This document shows positions 58,196-64,000 of a stretch of DNA of 64,000 nt, one piece after another (the stretch's first letter is position 1; each line of letters begins with the position of its first letter). The DNA comes from Gigaspora rosea. Its lineage: Eukaryota; Glomeromycota; Glomeromycetes; Diversisporales; Gigasporaceae. The position numbers and the translations under genes are program-made. The notes under the pieces are model-generated. The model ran no database searches. It had not been told where the DNA came from and saw nothing but the letters and a program-made list of their open reading frames with translations. The stretch covers positions 309,491-373,490 of the forward strand of contig QKWP01000195.1 in NCBI GenBank assembly GCA_003550325.1. Direction: 5' to 3'.

Positions 58196-59032
58196 TTCGG
58201 ATGAACAAAATGATAAACTAACAGTCAGATAAGATTTTTTATTTTATTTTTATTTTTTTTTTTAATCTTTAATAAATACAATTTTATTTATTTTAATTTA
58301 TTTTTAATCAAGATTTCACGAAAGGCATTGATTTGATCTTTTTAATTGACCTGCCTTAAAAGATTCGCGTCGATTTTAATCAAATGTACCATATGTTCGA
58401 ACATACAAACCTTTAGAAGATACAGTATTTTTTACTGAATGAAGAACGGGATGATTCGTATCTCTATTAGGATACCGTACTTTCTTGGTTATCCCGACTT
58501 ACATTAGAATTTTTTTTGGATCAGTAAAAATAGCTCTGGTGGGTCAAAAACAATGGCTTTGTAAATTCCACCTAATCTGCTCCCTGATATCATTAAAACA
58601 TTTGGATAATGCAAGTTATTCCCGAAGCATTTGATTACATTATTCATTTTCTCATGAATTCGAAGCTAATTTAGAATTCAATTAACATTCTTAAGCATAC
58701 TAACACGTTCTTAAATCTAATTTGGTTTATCACCTCCCTTTTATTTTAATCAGTTTTTTCTTTAAGTTAGCTCTACCGAAACAGGTTGGCGTAAACAGAT
58801 TTACCTTGCTTCACCAACAATCGTTTCATTGACAGTTCAATCAGCCAACACCAAGTGACAATATATACCTGTACTAATTAAATGTTACCCTAACCCTATG
58901 TGCGTCGCTAATTGAACTTTTGATGAAATAAATGAAGTGAGAAGTACCAAACATAAATATCCTCTCCGGATCGTAAGATAAATCAAACAATAAAAAAAAA
59001 AATTAAAAAAAAATAAATACCGTAAATAATTT

Positions 59033-59215
59033 TTAATTAGGGTGCGTGTGAAAACTTTTAATAAAGTAGCTACGTACTTAGTTAGACCATGCATGTATGC
59101 ATGTAGCATTTTAAACAATATTACGTCGTTTTAATTAGGGTGCGTGTGAAAACTTTTAATAACATGCAGTTAAACCATACACGTATGTGCGTAGCATTTC
59201 AAACAATATTACCGT
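59033..59215. repeat. Two-copy tandem repeat, about 95 bp, in the Tigger element
   Basis: TTAATTAGGGTGCGTGTGAA, AACTTTTAATAA and the following GTAGCATTT(T/C)AAACAATATTAC occur twice with small differences. Confidence 0.7.
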
Positions 59216-59660
59216 TAATACACATAAAACAATAGTAATAGATCTCTACAATTTGATTGGTGGATTAATATCCTTTGGTCACGTAATATTTTCAAATCCG
59301 ATACCCTGTCAAAATCGATACAAAACCTGTCTACCATACTTACCGGTTTTGGGAGGGCCGACAGTATATTCTATTAGTTGAACACCTAAAATTTATATAT
59401 TAACATAAAATATTCGACCATAACTTTGTTTTTGACACTTTGTAGACATTTTGTGAAAATTTCCAAGCAATTCCTTGCCTTTTGAATGAGTTGAATCGTT
59501 TTGAAACCGACCTTTTTAATAAATATATTAATAATGTTGCCGTTATATACATATCAATAGTGAAAACGTTGATTTCCTTCGTGTAACATGAAAAATCTGC
59601 AATATATTAAATTCTATAGTTACCTTACATAGTTTTGATTACTTAGTTGATTTACCACCC

Positions 59661-60285
59661 CAGTATGTACGTAGGTAAACCACTTCGGTTGAGGAACTTT
59701 GGAAATTGAGTCGACTGTTGAAATGAACTATAGAAAATAGTTACTGTAGCAGTTCTCAATAGCTACGAACGTAACTATCAACAGAGCGAAGGTCCTAATA
59801 CGTATATGCAAGTTTTGATCGTTATATTGTTAGTATTTTATTTGATCGAAATGAAAGGGTAAAATATTTTCTTTATTTTTCTCATGCACTTTATATACTT
59901 TTCATTTGACTTGAAACTAATTACATATATTACATAATTGATTTAACCATATGATATTTATCTTACCTTTGAACTTACTGATTACTCATTTTTTTATGCA
60001 TCGTAACTGATATTATCACATCATTAATTACTAACAAGTTAAAGCATTGCGCTAATGCTGTGAAATTGTATAAATTATATACATGTATTTGCTATTTTTT
60101 ATGAAAAGAATATATTATACAAAATTAGAAAAAATTATTAAAAAATATAAATTTATATTTCAAAACAATATATAGTTTTAAATATCTACTTGAATTGTTA
60201 AATATTAGATTATTAGAAGATTGAGTTGTATTTGCTTTGGGTATTATTAATCATAATATAAATGCAATTTATAATTTTTGAAAAA
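59661..60285. other. AT-rich spacer
   Basis: No gene or repeat recognised. Confidence 0.45.
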
Positions 60286-60293
60286 GTTGCAAG

Positions 60294-60499
60294 CAGTATT
60301 TAAAATTCAAATTTGATTTTATGTTCTCAAAAAGAACATTTTTAATTTCTTAATGTTTTATATAGGAAAACTAAAATTTTTTTAATATTAAAAGAATTAT
60401 TGAATGTTCCCAAATAGAGAACATATTTTAATAATTTATGTTCCCAAAAATTGTATAATGTTCACTGAGAACACTGAGAACATTGAATTTTAAACACTG
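60294..60499. mobile_element. hAT-type MITE, 206 bp, perfect 8-bp TSD
   Basis: CAGTATTTAAAATTCAAATT mirrors AATTTTAAACACTG at the right. GTTGCAAG is duplicated exactly (60286-60293 and 60500-60507). TGTTCTC/GAGAACA motifs are repeated inside both ends. It belongs to the same family as the 4.7-kb element at 30020-34747. Confidence 0.88.
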
Positions 60500-60544
60500 G
60501 TTGCAAGTATTAGAATATAATTTTAGCTATTATTATAATATTTG

Positions 60545-60580
60545 AACTAGCACATGATCATGTGGCGACTTCGCCGCCAG
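60545..60580. repeat. GC-rich hairpin related to the one at 22838
   Basis: CATGATCATGTGGCGAC, TTC, GCCGCCA forms a short GC stem beside CATGATC, as at 22838-22870. Confidence 0.5.
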
Positions 60581-61639
60581 GTATGTTTTAATATCGGGCA
60601 TGTTAAACATTACTAATAAGTTCAACTTTTTTTTAAATTTAAATGATTTGGTCTGATATACTGGGATAAGTCTTTATTGATTTGCGATCATAGATATAAT
60701 TTATGTTGAAAGGATATAATCTCAGAAATAGACAAGATGTTATGCTGGGTATCAATGTAAGATTTTGCGTATTTAATCCATGGCATCGGCTGATGGTTTT
60801 CTGGACTTCATAATGTAAGTGGGCGTTAATGTGAAGTGACTATCATAGATAGGATTTGCCTGATTGGTTAGCTATTATCAGTCTATTTGTGATTACCATT
60901 GATAACGAACTTATCAAATTATATAGGCTTAAATTATTATCATTTTAATAATATTAGAAAATGAAAAAATTTTGTTAAAGAAGATTACGAGCTAACAAAT
61001 ATATACAAAAGAATTTATCACATAAAATTAGAGATGTGTAATGTGGAATAAATGTGATGTTTATTATTAATAAATCCGAATTCATCAAGGGTTTAATAGG
61101 AGAATAAAATTAAGTAAACTATTCACTATCGTTTAGCTTTTAAAAAAAAATTAATTAAATTCTATATCTTCTTGACTTTTATAAAGATGATTCGATCTTT
61201 AGTTCATGTATATAATATTGTTATTAATATAATACTCAGATTATGTAGATAAGAATATTAGCTTAAGTTTTTGCATCATTAGGATGTTTAGTGGTATGTA
61301 CAAATTTATCTAGATTTAGATCTTACATGTAGCGTCTCAATTTTCCCTTTTTTTTTCAGCATGTAGTGAAGTTTTGGGGTTAACGATTATTTTTTATTAT
61401 TAATATAACTCTTGAAACACAAACTTTAAAATGAACAAAATTATCGCAGGTTTCAAAATAGTAAAAATTGGGCAAAAAAAGTTTTTTTTTGGTATATGCT
61501 ATATACTTATATACCAGCAGCACCTGTAACATTAGACATGTAATTGTTTTTCGGTAAACAATAAGTATGCAAGTATCAACTTATATCAATGTGCTACATA
61601 GTACATGGGTATACACCAAAATAATTTTTTTTCTCTGAT
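60581..61639. other. Spacer, no gene seen
   Basis: AT-rich. A loose inverted pair, GGTATATGCTATATAC and ATGGGTATACACC, near 61480-61615 may mark a decayed element. Confidence 0.4.
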
Positions 61640-62640
61640 TTCTACTATATTTATTTCAAAAACTTCACACTCACACTGATAATTAATAATCAATTAAATG
61701 ATTATAGTTAATAATACATCTCTTAAACATAATCATTAAAATAATTAAAACTAGACTTCATACTCATAGTTAATTATATTTTCTTTCAAAACACGATCAT
61801 TAAAGTAAACAGAATTAAACTTCATATTTACGTTGGTGATCTATCGAATGATTAATTAAATATAGTTAATTGTTAAAGTAAACAGAATTAAGCTTCATTC
61901 TTGTCTTGAAACACAATGGTTAAAGTGAACAGAAACTCCATACTCACATGGTAATTTACTTGGTAATTTATTGACCGATTTAACAATTACAGTTAATTAT
62001 ACATTTTCTTAAAAAATTATTGCTAAAATGAACAGGATTTCACAATCACACTGATAATTTATTGAACAATTAAATGATTAAGATTAATTATAGATTCTCT
62101 TGAGACACAATCCCAAAATTATTGTGGTTTGCATAGTTCTGTGATCCCTATGATAAATTTTTTTATTATTAAATGATTGTGATTGTGATAACAATTGTTA
62201 AAGCTGGCTAATTTATCATAAACATGAGCTTGACACTCACGATAAATTGGCTAGTTGTGATCACAATTACAATCATTTAAATATAAAAAATTAAGCATAT
62301 GCAAACCACAATAAACTACATATGTACTTGCCATGATGATTTATTAAATAGTTAAATAATTACAGTTAATCATGCTTTCCATTGAAACACAATCGTTAAA
62401 GTGAAGAAAATTAAATTTCGTACTCATGCTAGAATTAAATAATTACATTAATTATACATACATTTTTTTGAAACCAATCGTTAAAGCGAACAGAATTAAA
62501 CCTAGTACATATATTTCTCTTGAATGAAAATAAACAGGATTAAACTTAATACTCACACTGGTTATTCAGTAGATCAATTACAAAATAATAATGTAATCAT
62601 TTAAACGATCAATATTGCAATTTTTTCCTACAATTTGGTC
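61640..62640. repeat. Degenerate minisatellite, about 100-bp unit
   Basis: Eight or more diverged units share CTTGAAACACAATCGTTAAA, GTGAACAGAATTAAAC, TTCATACTCACACTGGTAAT and GATTAAATGATTACAGTTAA. A hairpin element interrupts the array at 62121-62312. Confidence 0.65.
62121..62312. mobile_element. Hairpin MITE inside the minisatellite, 192 bp
   Basis: ATTGTGGTTTGCATAG mirrors TATGCAAACCACAAT. Inner arms pair ATTGTGATTGTGATAACAAT-like sequence and GGCTAATTTATC with its mirror GATAAATTGGCTAG, around a short loop. Confidence 0.65.
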
Positions 62641-63148
62641 ACGTTTTTGGATCCTGCTAATCAAAAACATTAAAATATAAAACCCAAAATTTAATTAAAA
62701 ATGGATAAATATGAATTAGATAGTATGGATAACAGTAAAAATTCACATGATAATTACTGATTACGATTTTGTTATGTTAATCATGCATTAATTTTTCTAA
62801 ACTATATTGCAGTAGAGGTAACTTTATTGCTATATGATAAAAAAATATATTATGAAAAACATATGGGAAAAGGTTCGCTATCCAAGCAAGCTCTAGCATT
62901 ACATACTCAAACTTCAATGCCTACGACAAAGTCTCTAGGCTAGGACTAGTTATTTGAACTCGTACTAATTATTCTCCTAATTTGTCAAACACATAAACTA
63001 CTCACCTCTTGGTTCCCAAATTCCCTAAACATCAAAGTCCTAAAAAAGCCCGCCTACTACATGAAAACCCCAAACAAAAGAAAGATAGCTAACATATCCA
63101 TATGGTTAAAAAGAAAATCGGAGCGTCATCCTTCAGGATCTATTTCAG
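62641..63148. other. Spacer, no gene seen
   Basis: A GC-moderate stretch at 62870-63060 shows no family similarity. Confidence 0.45.
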
Positions 63149-63315
63149 GTCCTTGCACTGCTACTGCAACCACAGAACCTAACTATCCACTAATAAGGTC
63201 CTTGCTAGCAGCAGAGCCTAACTATTCACTTGTAAGGATCCTTGCATTGCCACTACAGCCGCGGAGCTCAAAAATTGCTATTGATGGTCCTTGCACTGTA
63301 CTACCACTGTAGTCG
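63149..63315. repeat. Three-copy tandem repeat, about 50-60 bp
   Basis: GGTCCTTGCACTGCTACTGC, AACCACAGAACCTAACTATC is repeated with variation. The 83-codon frame spanning 63061-63312 is a by-product. Confidence 0.65.
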
Positions 63316-63404
63316 TGGATTCTTAACCATTCAATATATCGCCAAACAAAACTGACACTACTAATACTTGCAGGACCACTTAAAATGGGTTAGGGAGATA
63401 GAGC

Positions 63405-64000
63405 CATGAACTTGAATAGCTTATTTTAATTATTTTAATTACTCAGTTTAGTACATAAATGATCTTTTATACACACTCACTGAGTGTTAAAAGAAATTAA
63501 ATAGAAATAAACATTAACTTGAATAGCTTATTTTTATTATTTAGATTAATACGTAAATGATCTTTATACTCATGCCCTAAATTAATACGAATAAAAAGAA
63601 ATTAAATAGTAAATAAACATGAACTTGAATAGCTTATTTTAATTACTTAGTTTAATTCGTAAATGATCTTTATACTCACTTTCTAAATTAATGTAAATAA
63701 ACATGAACTTGAATAGCTTATTTTAATTTCTTAGTTTAATACGTAAATGATCTTTATACTCACACACTGAGTGTTAAAAGAAATTCAATAGTAAATAACC
63801 ATAAACTTTGAATAGATTATTTTAATTACTTAGTTTAATACGCAAATGATCTTTATACTCACACACTGAGTGTTAAAAGAAATTAAATAGTAAATAAGCA
63901 TGAACTTGATTGAATAACTTATTTTAATTATTAGTTTAATACGTAAATGATCTTTAAACTCACAAACTAAATTAATACGAATAAAAAGAAATTAAATAGT
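63405..64000. repeat. Satellite-like tandem array running off the window end
   Basis: Six units of about 84-107 bp begin near 63408, 63512, 63619, 63703, 63800 and 63900. They share ATGAACTTGAATAGCTTATT, TTAATACGTAAATGATCTTT, ATACTCACACACTGAGTG and AAAAGAAATTAAATAG. The unit starting at 63619 lacks the last segment. The array continues past the window. Confidence 0.85.

Larger units (their letters stand above)
55816..59364 (-). mobile_element. pogo/Tigger-type DNA transposon, 3.55 kb, decayed
   Basis: The ends CTGTCGGCCCTCCCC and GGGAGGGCCGACAG are inverted repeats flanked by TA (TATA on both sides). Subterminal zones repeat CCGATACCTGTCAAAACCGA-like motifs. The interior carries a CENP-B/Tigger transposase on the minus strand. 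The TA target and transposase type agree on the superfamily. About 1.1 kb of non-coding DNA lies upstream of the transposase, including a two-copy repeat at 59033-59215. Confidence 0.85.
55541..59660. repeat. Perfect 34-bp inverted repeat outside the Tigger element
   Basis: GGGTGGTAAATCAACTAAGT, AATCAAAACTATGT (55541-55574) is exactly reverse-complemented at 59627-59660. The pogo/Tigger element (55816-59364) sits between, with about 240-260 bp on each side. The simplest reading is an older MITE of about 570 bp into which the Tigger element jumped. No target duplication of the outer repeat was found. Confidence 0.65.

Noticed and set aside
55541-59660. Reading the 34-bp inverted repeat as the ends of the Tigger transposon
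   Set aside because: The Tigger ends are the CTGTCGGCCC inverted repeats at 55816 and 59364 with TA duplication; the 34-bp repeat lies about 260 bp further out and has no matching target duplication.
1-64000. LTR retroelements or virus-derived copies
   Set aside because: I found no long direct terminal repeats, protease, reverse-transcriptase or integrase motifs. The direct duplications at 50737-51605 and 22868/28662 lack LTR features (TG...CA ends, primer-binding site).

Overview
The window looks like nuclear DNA of an arbuscular-mycorrhizal fungus (Glomeromycotina, Rhizophagus-like). This is inferred from the very AT-rich, intron-bearing, gene-poor sequence and from gene types expanded in that lineage: Sel1-repeat proteins fused to tyrosine-kinase-like (TKL) kinases, and TKL kinases fused to other tandem repeats. 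No bacterial operon structure is present. A run of N marks an assembly gap at 18952-19681.

Only two host genes look whole. On the + strand, 23502-25467 (two exons) encodes about 627 aa: eight Sel1 repeats followed by a kinase. On the - strand, 52579-55066 (four exons) encodes about 749 aa: a kinase, a short linker, then eleven nearly identical 28-residue leucine-rich repeats. Around them lie relics of the same class: a kinase-TPR pseudogene (21260-22260, -), a decayed TPR array (10800-11760, -) and a decayed Sel1 array (38596-39000, +). The window therefore shows birth and death of kinase/tandem-repeat receptor-like genes. Other relics are a cytochrome P450 C-terminus (43185-43622, -), a Helitron-type DUF6570-like fragment (26300-26722, -), and a multi-exon remnant of a transposase-related Rhizophagus gene family (35380-36400, -).

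Most of the rest is mobile or repetitive. Several elements can be delimited to the base by inverted ends and target-site duplications (TSDs): a 4.7-kb hAT-type element (30020-34747, TSD CTCATAAT) and its 206-bp relative (60294-60499, TSD GTTGCAAG); a second hAT-type element (47668-48803); a pogo/Tigger element with a decayed transposase (55816-59364, TA target); four TTAA-flanked MITEs (15509-16310, 25612-25975, 30681-31265, 40730-41065); two Mutator-like fold-back MITEs with 9-bp TSDs (28053-28376, 52064-52381); a tRNA-derived SINE with poly-A tail and long TSD (46594-47050); and three copies of another MITE family (45949-49140), two of which host the SINE and the second hAT element. Large fold-back arrays lie at 0.9-1.5, 4.7-6.0 and 39.6-40.3 kb, and minisatellites at 2.8, 17.2-18.3, 18.5-18.9, 19.8-20.1, 50.2, 61.6-62.6 and 63.4-64.0 kb.

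The most unexpected item is a bacterial-type tRNA-Leu(GAG)-like sequence with an encoded CCA end at 14367-14453. It is decayed in the acceptor stem and may be a transfer from an endobacterium. Short GC-rich hairpins, in at least three recurrent families, are scattered through the AT-rich DNA. I recognise no LTR retroelement, virus copy, rRNA or CRISPR array.
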